Source: Cellvibrionales bacterium UBA5860 (GTDB taxonomy: Bacteria > Pseudomonadota > Gammaproteobacteria > Pseudomonadales > Porticoccaceae). Taken from it: DNA of 19,381 bases. The stretch covers positions 12,418-31,798 of the forward strand of contig DJFY01000011.1 in assembly GCA_002431545.1 (NCBI GenBank), given 5' to 3'. The notes beneath the pieces are model-generated. The model saw nothing but the letters and a program-made list of their open reading frames with translations, made no database searches and was not told the DNA's origin. A program made the position numbers and the translations under genes. This document shows positions 1-6,865 of this stretch, piece after piece (within the stretch, counting starts at the first letter, position 1; each line of letters begins with the position of its first letter).

Positions 1-158
1 TGATCATTTACTTGGCGCCCAAATTGATGGGCAGCCGGACGCGACCAATGACCGCACTGGCATTTGATAAAATGTCGGATGCGCTGGACCTTGAACTGAG
101 CGATGTGCGCGCCGTCGGCGATGACCTGAGAATTACTGCGCAACTGAGGAGAAAGTAA
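1..158 (+). CDS. ribD: RibD, C-terminal end (partial, 5' truncated by window)
   Basis: The frame that starts at base 3 is open up to a TAA at 156-158 and encodes about 51 residues. They include the YLAPKLMG segment and a final AVGDDLRITAQL, which are typical of the end of the reductase domain of the bifunctional RibD (diaminohydroxyphosphoribosylaminopyrimidine deaminase / 5-amino-6-(5-phosphoribosylamino)uracil reductase). RibD performs the second and third steps of riboflavin synthesis in the cytosol. The stop codon overlaps the next start (TAATG), so translation is probably coupled to ribE. The deaminase domain and promoter lie outside the window. The identification rests on a short tail plus the ribE context. 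Confidence 0.85.
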   Translation, partial: IIYLAPKLMGSRTRPMTALAFDKMSDALDLELSDVRAVGDDLRITAQLRRK

Positions 159-823
159 TGTTTACCGGTATTATCGAAGCGGTAGGCAAAGTCAGCGCTG
201 TTGAACCGCGCGGCGACGATCTACGCCTGACGCTAATGACCGGCTCGCTCGACCTGACTGGTGTCGCACTTGGCGACAGTATCGCAGTGAACGGCGTATG
301 CCTGACTGTAGTCGAACGTCTCAGTGACGGCTTTGTTGCAGATGTGTCGGTTGAAACTTTGGACAACACGACTATTCGACGATGGCAGCCGGGCACGCCG
401 GTCAACTGCGAGCGCGCTTTGACGCCAAGCAGCAGACTGGGCGGGCACCTGGTCTCCGGTCACGTCGACGGCGTCGGCGAGGTTACCGAGCGCCACCCGG
501 ACGCGCGTTCGGAACGCTTTACGATTCGCGCGCCGGCGGCACTGGCGCGCTACATCGCGCATAAGGGTTCGATAACCGTCGACGGCACCAGCCTCACGGT
601 AAATCGCGTATCCGGCCGCAACTTTGAACTAAACATCGTGCCCCACACACTGGAGCACACAATATTTTCTGAATATAAGGCGGGCGATACGGTTAACCTT
701 GAAGTCGATGTCATCGCGCGTTACCTCGAGCGCCTGCTGCTCGGTGACGCAGACGCCGGCGTCACTCAAAACGCGTCGCTAACCGATCTTGCGAAAAATT
801 TGATTCAAAAAGGCACTAGTTGA
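158..823 (+). CDS. ribE: Riboflavin synthase, alpha subunit
   Basis: This gene encodes 221 residues, the usual length for the family. The product dismutates two 6,7-dimethyl-8-ribityllumazine molecules to riboflavin plus the pyrimidinedione. It starts with the invariant MFTGIIE. It has two lumazine-binding repeats: the first contains NGVCLTV at about residues 46-52, and the second starts near GHLVSGHVDG and contains DGTSLTVN. The ATG overlaps the ribD stop, and a good ribosome binding site (GAGGAG, about 10 bases upstream) lies inside ribD. The TGA overlaps the ATG of the following ribB-type gene. The gene is called ribE here; in E. coli it is ribC. The identification is secure. Confidence 0.97.
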   Translation: MFTGIIEAVGKVSAVEPRGDDLRLTLMTGSLDLTGVALGDSIAVNGVCLTVVERLSDGFVADVSVETLDNTTIRRWQPGTPVNCERALTPSSRLGGHLVSGHVDGVGEVTERHPDARSERFTIRAPAALARYIAHKGSITVDGTSLTVNRVSGRNFELNIVPHTLEHTIFSEYKAGDTVNLEVDVIARYLERLLLGDADAGVTQNASLTDLAKNLIQKGTS

Positions 824-1947
824 TGAAGCTGAATACGACCGAAGAACTCATCGAAGACATCCGTCAGGGCAAAATGGTTATTTTGATGGACGACGAGGAC
901 CGGGAGAACGAAGGCGATCTGGTGATTGCGGCGGAGAAGGTCACCGCTGAAAACATTAATTTTATGGCCAAGTATGCCCGCGGCCTGATCTGCCTGACGC
1001 TGACCGAGCAACGCTGTCAGCAGCTCAACCTGCCGCTGATGGTCGACGTCAACGACGCCGCCCACGGCACCAATTTTACCGTGTCCATTGAAGCCGCGGA
1101 GGGCGTCACCACCGGCATCTCGGCGGCCGATCGCGCCCGCACAGTCCAGGTAGCGGTCGCCCCGGACGCATCGCCGCTGGATATCGTACAGCCGGGGCAT
1201 ATATTCCCCCTGCGCGCCCAGGCCGGCGGCGTGCTCAGCCGCGCGGGACACACGGAAGCGGGTTGCGACCTGGCTCAGCTGGCGGGGCTGGACCCCTCGG
1301 CGGTGATCGTCGAGATCATGAACGACGACGGCTCGATGGCGCGGCGCCAGGATCTCGAGCGCTTTGCCGAAGAACATCAGCTGCGAATCGGCACCATCGC
1401 CGACCTCATTCACCATCGAATTGTCAACGACCGCACAGTGAATCATGTAGACGAGCGTATCATCCAGACCAGTTATGGCGACTTCACGCTGCACACTTAT
1501 TTCGATACCGCGCGCGGCTGCAAGCACTTCGCCCTGGTGAAGGGCGACATCGACCCGGAAAAGCCGGTCCCGATTCGCGTTCACCTGCCCACCGTGGTAC
1601 GGGACCTGTTCGCGATAGATCACATCGGCTCCTATCACCGATGGACGATGGACAAGGCCATGAAGTACGTCGCCGGTGTTGGCTACGGCATCATCATTGT
1701 TATTCTCCAGGACGAATCTCCCGAGAAAGTCGTCGACGACCTGGAGCAGCTGACACTGCAACGACCCAAGTCGAAAAACCCCTCCGAAACGGTGTACATG
1801 CAAATTGGCGCCGGCTCACAGATTTTGCGTGATCTGGGAGCCAAAAAACTGCGCATCATGAGTGCACCCTATCGCTTTGGAGCGATTTCCGGGTTTGACC
1901 TGGAAGTCGACGGCTATATCGAGTGCGAAGAAATCACTTCCGCATAA
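823..1947 (+). CDS. ribB: 3,4-dihydroxy-2-butanone 4-phosphate synthase fused to a GTP cyclohydrolase II-like domain lacking catalytic residues (RibBX type)
   Basis: The N-terminal half (about residues 1-200) is a DHBP synthase, with DDEDRENEGD at residues 23-32 and the SRAGHTEAG segment. It makes the four-carbon unit for lumazine from ribulose 5-phosphate. The C-terminal half (about 205-374) keeps the fold signature of GTP cyclohydrolase II but not its chemistry. Where true RibA has three zinc-binding cysteines (SECLTGD...RCDCG) this protein reads RVHLPTVVRDLFAI, and where RibA has QEGRGIGL it reads ILQDESPEKVV. It is therefore likely to be the RibBX variant known from Proteobacteria, with a separate RibA needed elsewhere in the genome. 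The ATG at 823 overlaps the ribE stop (TGATG); an in-frame TTG at 820 is less likely. Often annotated as ribBA. Confidence 0.92.
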   Translation: MKLNTTEELIEDIRQGKMVILMDDEDRENEGDLVIAAEKVTAENINFMAKYARGLICLTLTEQRCQQLNLPLMVDVNDAAHGTNFTVSIEAAEGVTTGISAADRARTVQVAVAPDASPLDIVQPGHIFPLRAQAGGVLSRAGHTEAGCDLAQLAGLDPSAVIVEIMNDDGSMARRQDLERFAEEHQLRIGTIADLIHHRIVNDRTVNHVDERIIQTSYGDFTLHTYFDTARGCKHFALVKGDIDPEKPVPIRVHLPTVVRDLFAIDHIGSYHRWTMDKAMKYVAGVGYGIIIVILQDESPEKVVDDLEQLTLQRPKSKNPSETVYMQIGAGSQILRDLGAKKLRIMSAPYRFGAISGFDLEVDGYIECEEITSA

Positions 1948-1975
1948 ATCCGCCTGTAAACTAGAGTTTGAAGTC

Positions 1976-2452
1976 ATGAGTGAATTTCGACCCATCGAAG
2001 GTAATTTCCAACCCGCCGGCGCGCGCTTTGCGATAGTCGTCGCCCGCTGGAATGGCGAAATTACAGAAAGCCTGTTACAGGGCGCATTGCGGGCTTTTGC
2101 ACGACAGGGAATCGCGGACGACAGCATCGAAGTTGTCCGCGTGCCCGGCGCCTTCGAGCTACCATTGGCAGCAAAAAAATTGGCGGAGACCGGACGCATC
2201 GATGCTGTGCTTGCCCTTGGCTGCGTGATTCGCGGCGGTACGCCCCACTTTGACTACGTATGCAGCGAATGTGCCCGCGGCGTCGGCGAAGTCGCGCTCA
2301 CCACCGGTATGCCGATCGCCTTTGGCGTGTTGACCACCGATAACCTGCAACAGGCCAAAGATCGCTCGGGCGACAACGAAGAAAACAAGGGTGAGGAAGC
2401 CGCCCTGTGTGCGCTGGAAATGGTTTCCCTGTTTCAGCAGTTGAACAGCTAG
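1976..2452 (+). CDS. ribH: 6,7-dimethyl-8-ribityllumazine synthase
   Basis: This gene encodes 158 residues, normal for RibH. The enzyme condenses the butanone phosphate from RibB with the ribitylamino-pyrimidinedione, just before RibE, and usually forms pentameric or icosahedral shells. Visible signatures are RWNGEITESLLQGA near the N-terminus, PGAFELPLAAKKLA, and ALGCVIRGGTPHFDYVC, which contains the catalytic histidine. The frame is open further upstream to 1862 inside the previous gene. The ATG at 1976 gives the family-length N-terminus and leaves a 28-base gap after the ribB stop. The stop is immediately followed by the nusB ATG. Confidence 0.97.
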   Translation: MSEFRPIEGNFQPAGARFAIVVARWNGEITESLLQGALRAFARQGIADDSIEVVRVPGAFELPLAAKKLAETGRIDAVLALGCVIRGGTPHFDYVCSECARGVGEVALTTGMPIAFGVLTTDNLQQAKDRSGDNEENKGEEAALCALEMVSLFQQLNS

Positions 2453-2896
2453 ATGCCCGCTTCATTGCCCTCGCAGCGCAGAAAGGCGCGCCGGTGCCTG
2501 GTCCAGGCCCTCTATCAGTGGCAGGTAGGGGGCTCGAGCTGTCACGCTGTCGAGTCGCAGTTCCACAGCGACAACAGGCTGTCCGGCGCGGATACCAAGT
2601 ACTTCGACGAACTCTTGCGGGGCGTTGCGACGGCAACTGACGAGCTCGACAACACGTTTGCAGCATTTCTGGATCGCGATATAAAAGCGCTGGACCCGGT
2701 GTCGCTGGCGATCCTGCGCATCGCCACATATGAACTCATTTATCGTATCGACGTGCCCTACCGTATCGCTATTAACGAAGCCATCAACCTGGCCAAGACC
2801 TTCGGGCCAACGGATGCCCATAAATTCATCAACGGCGTCGTCGATCGCGTTGCCGCCCAAACCAGAAAAACAGAAGTGGCAGGCTCAGCTGACTAG
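2453..2896 (+). CDS. nusB: Transcription antitermination factor NusB
   Basis: This gene encodes 147 residues, typical length. NusB binds boxA RNA together with S10 (NusE) in rRNA antitermination complexes. The protein has the N-terminal RRKARRCLVQALYQWQ helix with an arginine-rich RNA-binding start, the LDPVSLAILRIATYEL core, and the C-terminal IAINEAINLAKTFGP and HKFINGVVDRVA helices of the family. The ATG directly follows the ribH TAG with no spacer and no clear Shine-Dalgarno sequence, so translation probably depends on coupling to ribH. The ribH-nusB-thiL-pgpA order is common in gammaproteobacteria. Confidence 0.96.
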   Translation: MPASLPSQRRKARRCLVQALYQWQVGGSSCHAVESQFHSDNRLSGADTKYFDELLRGVATATDELDNTFAAFLDRDIKALDPVSLAILRIATYELIYRIDVPYRIAINEAINLAKTFGPTDAHKFINGVVDRVAAQTRKTEVAGSAD

Positions 2897-2916
2897 TGCG
2901 CACAGGCCCTACGCCA

Positions 2917-3900
2917 ATGCCTCTGGACGAATTTGATCTCATCGATCGGTTTTTCAGGCACTGCGGCCCTGAATCCAGCAACGTTGTTTTAGGCATCGGT
3001 GACGATGGCGCCATCCTGCAAGCAGGCCACACCGGGGGCAACACCGAGGAACTTGTCGTGGCAACTGATACCCTGGTGGCCGGTACGCACTTCCCCGAGC
3101 ACGGCGATCCGGCAGAAATCGCACAGCGTGCACTACGCGTCAATTTAAGTGACCTGGCGGCCATGGGTGCGCAACCCACGGCCTTCCTGCTTGCCCTGAC
3201 GCTACCCGAAGCGGACGAACAGTGGCTCAGTGGTTTTGCCCAGGGCCTGTCGCAGGCCGCGCAGACCTTTACCTGCCCGCTCATCGGTGGCGACACCACG
3301 AAGGGCCCGTTGTGCATTTCGATCACGACGTTGGGTAGCGTTCCCCGGGGACAGGCACTGACCAGATCGGGCGCGCGACCAGGAGATATCGTTTATATCA
3401 CCGGCATAACTGGCGAGGCGCGCGCTGCACTGGACATCCTGCAGGGGAAAAGTCGCGCAGAGACCAATACTGAAAATCACTTACTGGCGCGTTACTGGCG
3501 CCCGGAGCCGCGCATTGCGGCCGGCACACATCTCCGAGGCCTGGCCTCCGCCGCCATCGACGTATCCGATGGTTTGCTTGCCGATCTGCAACACATCGCT
3601 GATAACAGCGGGGTCGGCGCGATAATCGAAGCCGGCAAATTGCCTTTATCTAAACCTGTGCAGACGCTGACATCCCACCAATGGGCACTACAATGGGCTC
3701 TGACCGGTGGCGATGACTACGAACTTTGCTTTACAGCCGCACCTGGCCTGTCTTCGAGAATCGACGCATGTATGCAGTCTATCGGGTTGCCGGCCACCGC
3801 TATCGGAGCAATAACCCACGGCCAAGGTATTGTCTGTATCGCCGAAAATGGCGACGCCATGGCGCTGGAAACGCCAGGCTATCGGCATTTTGGTGTGTGA
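2917..3900 (+). CDS. thiL: Thiamine-monophosphate kinase
   Basis: The product phosphorylates thiamine monophosphate to thiamine diphosphate with ATP, the last step of cofactor synthesis. From the ATG at 2917 it has 327 residues. It shows the AIR-synthase-like motifs in order: EFDLIDRFF, GIGDDGAIL, ATDTLVAGTHF, NLSDLAAMGAQP, LIGGDTTKGPL, DVSDGLLADLQHIA and GGDDYELCF. The Mg/ATP-binding aspartates in these motifs are present. I chose the ATG at 2917 because its start (MPLDEF) aligns without gap with the E. coli protein (MACGEF). An in-frame GTG at 2896, overlapping the nusB stop, would add seven residues and is a plausible alternative. ThiI at the other end of the window also serves thiamine synthesis. 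Confidence 0.95.
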   Translation: MPLDEFDLIDRFFRHCGPESSNVVLGIGDDGAILQAGHTGGNTEELVVATDTLVAGTHFPEHGDPAEIAQRALRVNLSDLAAMGAQPTAFLLALTLPEADEQWLSGFAQGLSQAAQTFTCPLIGGDTTKGPLCISITTLGSVPRGQALTRSGARPGDIVYITGITGEARAALDILQGKSRAETNTENHLLARYWRPEPRIAAGTHLRGLASAAIDVSDGLLADLQHIADNSGVGAIIEAGKLPLSKPVQTLTSHQWALQWALTGGDDYELCFTAAPGLSSRIDACMQSIGLPATAIGAITHGQGIVCIAENGDAMALETPGYRHFGV

Positions 3901-3905
3901 GAACG

Positions 3906-4388
3906 ATGGCGCAAACCGCACCGAGTTTCAAAACCCTGTGCAAGGATCCTGCACTGCTCTGCGCGTTTGGCTTCGGCAGTGGCCTGTCACCGAAGGCGCC
4001 CGGTACCGCCGGCTCCCTTCTGGCGCTGGCCCTGATGCCAGTCGCAAGCCTGCTGCCCACATGGGGCTATGCTCTGGCTCTGCTGATCTGTTTTTTTGCC
4101 GGCATCTATTTCTGCCAACATGCCAGCCGTCGCCTGGGCTGCCACGACCACGGGGGCATAGTGTGGGATGAGTTCGTCGGGATTTGGCTGGCGCTCTCCT
4201 GCGTTCCACCTACCTGGCCCTGGTGGATAAGCGGTTTTCTGATTTTTCGCGCGCTCGACATCGCCAAACCCTGGCCTATCAGGCTCGCCGATAAAAAAGT
4301 ATCCGGCGGCTTTGGTATCATGCTCGACGACGTCATCGCGGGTGTGGCTACGCTTCTCGTACTCCTGTTCGCAGAATACCTATGGTAA
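3906..4388 (+). CDS. pgpA: Phosphatidylglycerophosphatase A
   Basis: This gene encodes 160 residues of an integral inner-membrane phosphatase that converts phosphatidylglycerophosphate to phosphatidylglycerol. Family motifs are visible: FGSGLSPKAPGTAGSL near the N-terminus, GGIVWDEFVGIW in the middle, FRALDIAKPWPI, and GGFGIMLDDVIAG near the end, with the acidic metal-binding residues. Hydrophobic segments (for example LLALALMPVASLL and ALALLICFFAGIYF) are consistent with several membrane helices. The ATG lies 5 bases after the thiL stop. The frame is open further upstream, but that part is a shadow of thiL. The 3' end overlaps the next start by 7 bases. Confidence 0.95.
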   Translation: MAQTAPSFKTLCKDPALLCAFGFGSGLSPKAPGTAGSLLALALMPVASLLPTWGYALALLICFFAGIYFCQHASRRLGCHDHGGIVWDEFVGIWLALSCVPPTWPWWISGFLIFRALDIAKPWPIRLADKKVSGGFGIMLDDVIAGVATLLVLLFAEYLW

Positions 4389-5035
4389 TTCGTTTATTGC
4401 ATATCGCGCTGAGCATAGGCTGCCTGCTCTATAACGCAGCGGCCTGGTCAACGCCCGAGGTGACTGCTCAGGGCCTGTTCCGCGACAAAGCGCTACTGGT
4501 CATTGACGGCCACTCCCGATTGCTGAAAGTCGGCGAAACCAGCCCGGAAGGCGTCAAGCTGGTAAGCAGCAACAGCAAAAAAGCTGTGATTCGCCTGGGG
4601 GGCCGCAACATAACACTGGAGGTATCACAACGTATCGCAACCAGTTTCAAGGCTGCTAAATTACCCGAAGTGAAGCTGACCCGGCAAAACAATGGCCACT
4701 TTTTTGCAGACGGTGCCATCAACGGCAGGCCTGCCACTTTTATGGTCGATACCGGCGCCTCTGCGATCGCCATAAATACTGCTGACGCCGCACGCCTGGA
4801 CATTAACACCGAAGACGCGCGCACATCGGTTGCCAGCACCGCAGGGGGTATTGTCAACACGCGGGTCGTCAAGCTGGACAAAGTCAGGGTCGGAACAATC
4901 ACACTATATGATATTGCCGCGCATGTGGTCGAAGGGGATTATCCCGAGCACATACTGTTGGGCAACAGCTTCCTCAGCCGCATCGAAATGAACGAGCGGG
5001 GCGGCATCATGACGCTGAAGAAAAAATTTCAATAG
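4382..5035 (+). CDS. Retropepsin-like aspartic protease with signal peptide (TIGR02281-type)
   Basis: This gene encodes 217 residues. Residues 1-22 form a signal sequence or N-terminal anchor (hydrophobic run after MVIRLLH, ending near AAAWS), so the protein probably acts in the periplasm. The region around 103-212 is a single-lobed, clan AA protease domain. It has FMVDTGAS, with the catalytic Asp at 123 in D-T-G, and the LLGNSFLSR motif near 192-200, where relatives usually have LLGMSFL. A single lobe implies that it acts as a dimer. Residues 25-85 resemble a small SH3-like N-terminal region. The substrate is unknown. It overlaps pgpA by 7 bases and is probably the last gene of the rib operon. 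The stop codon sits inside a hairpin. Confidence 0.85.
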   Translation: MVIRLLHIALSIGCLLYNAAAWSTPEVTAQGLFRDKALLVIDGHSRLLKVGETSPEGVKLVSSNSKKAVIRLGGRNITLEVSQRIATSFKAAKLPEVKLTRQNNGHFFADGAINGRPATFMVDTGASAIAINTADAARLDINTEDARTSVASTAGGIVNTRVVKLDKVRVGTITLYDIAAHVVEGDYPEHILLGNSFLSRIEMNERGGIMTLKKKFQ

Positions 5036-5050
5036 CCGCGAGCGGCTATT
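5031..5050 (+). terminator. Hairpin at the end of the rib-pgpA-protease operon (weak terminator or attenuator)
   Basis: AATAGCCG and CGGCTATT form a perfect 8-bp stem around a CGAG loop. The protease stop codon (5033-5035) is inside the left arm. On the plus strand only TTTC follows directly, and the next T-run (5070-5075) is 20 bases further, so plus-strand termination would be inefficient. On the minus strand a T6 run follows the stem after GAAA. The hairpin may separate the operon from hisF, process the mRNA, or stop antisense transcripts. Confidence 0.4.
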
Positions 5051-5086
5051 TCGCAGTTTAGCCTGTATATTTTTTGGAGTTTTATC

Positions 5087-5857
5087 ATGACCCTGGCCAA
5101 ACGCATTATTCCCTGCCTGGACGTCGATGCCGGGCGAGTCGTCAAGGGCGTCAAGTTTGTCGATATTCGCGATGCCGGAGACCCTGTCGAAGTGGCCCGC
5201 CGCTACAATGCCGAAGGTGCCGACGAAATCACTTTTCTCGATATTACTGCCAGCCATGAAAAACGCGATACCACAATTCATACGGTCGAACGCATTGCTG
5301 GCGAAGTTTTTATTCCCCTCACTGTCGGTGGCGGTGTGCGCTCCCTCGAGGATATTAGAGCGTTACTGCGAGCCGGCGCGGACAAGGTCAGCATCAACTC
5401 GGCGGCCGTCAAAGATCCCGAGTTTGTGCAGCGCGCCGCATCCCGGTTTGGCTCTCAGTGCATCGTCGTCGCCATCGATGCCAAGCGGGCCAATCCCGGG
5501 CAAAAGCCACCCCGCTGGGAGATCTATACCCACGGTGGACGCGAGCCAACGGGTATCGATGCAATTGAGTGGGCGCAAAAAATGGAAGCCTACGGAGCCG
5601 GGGAAATTCTGCTCACCAGTATGGACCGAGACGGCACTAAAGATGGTTTCGATATCGCACTGACCCGCGCTGTCAGCAACGCGACGCATATTCCCGTAAT
5701 TGCCTCTGGAGGCGTCGGCAATCTGCAGCACCTGGTGGACGGTGTCGAAGCGGGAGGCGCAGATGCTGTTTTAGCCGCGAGTATTTTCCACTTTGGCGAG
5801 TATTCCATTGCCGACGCCAAACGCTATATGGCGGAGCACGGCATCGTCGTGCGGTAG
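5087..5857 (+). CDS. hisF: Imidazole glycerol phosphate synthase, cyclase subunit HisF
   Basis: This gene encodes 256 residues, normal length. HisF is the TIM-barrel cyclase that, with the glutaminase HisH, converts PRFAR and ammonia to imidazole glycerol phosphate and AICAR, linking histidine and purine synthesis. The two catalytic aspartates are present: in IIPCLDVD (Asp12) and AIDAKR (about Asp131). Phosphate-binding loops VGGGVRS and ASGGVGN are present. A ribosome binding site (TTGGAG at 5074-5079) lies 7 bases before the ATG. hisB, hisH, hisA and hisI/E, often adjacent to hisF, are not beside it here. It lies 51 bases after the protease gene and could be cotranscribed or have its own promoter in that gap. 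Confidence 0.97.
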   Translation: MTLAKRIIPCLDVDAGRVVKGVKFVDIRDAGDPVEVARRYNAEGADEITFLDITASHEKRDTTIHTVERIAGEVFIPLTVGGGVRSLEDIRALLRAGADKVSINSAAVKDPEFVQRAASRFGSQCIVVAIDAKRANPGQKPPRWEIYTHGGREPTGIDAIEWAQKMEAYGAGEILLTSMDRDGTKDGFDIALTRAVSNATHIPVIASGGVGNLQHLVDGVEAGGADAVLAASIFHFGEYSIADAKRYMAEHGIVVR

Positions 5858-6180
5858 TTGTACACCGAGCGCCATCGAAGTTAAAAAAAGGTGTGCGCGG
5901 ACGGGCGCATCACCAACTAAGCCGGCGACACAAGGTAATCTAAGGAACGCGCAACACGGGCCTAGGCCACAGGACAACGTCGGATAGGGCCATAAAACCA
6001 GACTCGTCAGGGAAAAGACACGCTTGAAACAGATCGCGTCTCGTTACGACTAAAGAAGAAAAAATCAAAGCGTTTACAGATAGTTTGCAGCGATGCAATC
6101 GCACCACCGCCGCCAAAAGAAGAACAGACTATTCGCCAGTCATCAAAGTCCGGCGGTCCCGCGAAATATAGCGCGTCGGC
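5858..6180. other. Gene-poor stretch between hisF and the small minus-strand gene
   Basis: I see no convincing gene on either strand. The visible elements are a minus-strand intrinsic terminator at 5883-5914 and an open frame on the minus strand (6010-6180) that continues in phase from the small gene after its stop codon. Plus-strand frames here lack a start codon with a ribosome binding site. If the terminator ends the small gene's transcript, this stretch is its roughly 270-base 3' untranslated region or encodes a small RNA. Confidence 0.5.
5883..5914 (-). terminator. Rho-independent terminator, minus strand
   Basis: Read on the minus strand, GGTG-A-TGCGC pairs with GCGCACACC around a 6-base loop (9 base pairs with one bulged A). 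Seven T residues follow immediately (complement of 5883-5889). On the plus strand no T-run follows, so the terminator serves leftward transcription, not hisF. The nearest leftward gene ends at 6181, about 270 bases upstream. Confidence 0.75.
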
Positions 6181-6441
6181 TCAGGAAGCCTTAGCGCGAA
6201 AAGCAGGGTTCGGACGCTCGAAGAGTTTCAAGGCATGCGGCTGGGCATTGGCAATAAACTGCAGATAATCGCGAACAGCGCCCTCTGCCAGGGTGTGCGA
6301 ATTGTAGGGGCCAACCGAAGCACCACCTCGAACCGAAAAATACCAGTGATCACCGAGTTTGAAAAAGCGATTACTCCGTATCGGTACCTCAGTAGCGCTA
6401 TCTTTTTCTTCCTTCCGTTTTATATACGTGACTTTGGCCAT
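6181..6441 (-). CDS. Small conserved-type protein of unknown function (resembles DUF6316)
   Basis: This gene encodes 86 residues, with no signal peptide or membrane segment. The N-terminus is highly charged (KRKEEKD). The core RSNRFF (residues 22-27), WYFSVRGG (33-40) and VGPYNS (43-48) has the look of the small gammaproteobacterial DUF6316-type proteins (RS-R-F ... WYF-REG ... GPY). I recognise this from memory only. A helix with alternating hydrophobics (LAEGAVRDYLQFI) follows. The ATG is preceded by AGGGGG at good spacing (about 6 bases), which supports expression. No function can be assigned. It is alone, faces hisF, and is separated from ctpA by 424 bases, so it is probably its own transcription unit. 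Confidence 0.7.
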   Translation of the reverse strand: MAKVTYIKRKEEKDSATEVPIRSNRFFKLGDHWYFSVRGGASVGPYNSHTLAEGAVRDYLQFIANAQPHALKLFERPNPAFRAKAS

Positions 6442-6865
6442 AATCGCCCCCTATAGTTATACGGGATGTCGTAACGTGTCCTGATCAATCCATGAAAATT
6501 CTTAACTGAACGGATTTTTAATTACTTTTTTAACTTTTTAATCGCCCTGTCGAACAACTTGCTGCGTAATACTCAGGCAATATTTGCGGATGCGTCTTCG
6601 CAGAGTTGCTTCCTTTAATTAGTCGTTTCCTTTAAGCATCGATTAACACCAATCCATCAATTTCTTTAAGCTGTCCGGACCGGTATCCGCTCCCTTGTAC
6701 AATATTCGTCCATTAAACGGATAACTTTAACTTTTATTCGCAACTCATTGCCTACACTACGCACTTGTCACTGGCTATTATCCGGCCAGCTTATATGCCA
6801 TCAATCCGGATACCCAACGAAGCGCTTTCCAAACCCTTTATAACAAAGCAAGCCCGTAAAGCAAA
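6442..6865. other. AT-rich intergenic region upstream of the small gene and downstream of ctpA
   Basis: No gene is supported on either strand. The base composition is visibly more AT-rich than the GC-leaning flanks. It contains T-runs at 6515-6519, 6526-6531 and 6535-6539, roughly one helical turn apart. On the minus strand these are phased A-tracts upstream of the small gene. Copies of TTCCTTTAA occur at 6610-6618 and 6627-6635, with TTTCTTTAA at 6661-6669. A 7-bp inverted repeat (TATCCGG 6779-6785, CCGGATA 6806-6812) lies near the ctpA end but has no T-run, so I do not call it a terminator. The small gene's promoter must lie here, but I could not pick a convincing -35/-10 pair. Confidence 0.5.

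Noticed and set aside
805..1803. 332-codon minus-strand open frame opposite ribB, and similar long antisense frames elsewhere
   Set aside because: They are complement shadows caused by high GC and codon bias of the real genes; they have no recognisable domains or start signals.
6020..6170. Start-less plus-strand open frame near 6030-6170 (TTKEEKIKAFTDSLQRC...)
   Set aside because: It is short, has no ATG, GTG or TTG with a ribosome binding site before the conserved-looking part, and lies opposite the minus-strand 3' region; it is not supportable as a gene.
5915..6180. Search for a known RNA gene (6S, RNase P, tmRNA, tRNA) in the gene-poor stretch
   Set aside because: None of the recognisable conserved segments or a cloverleaf could be found on either strand.
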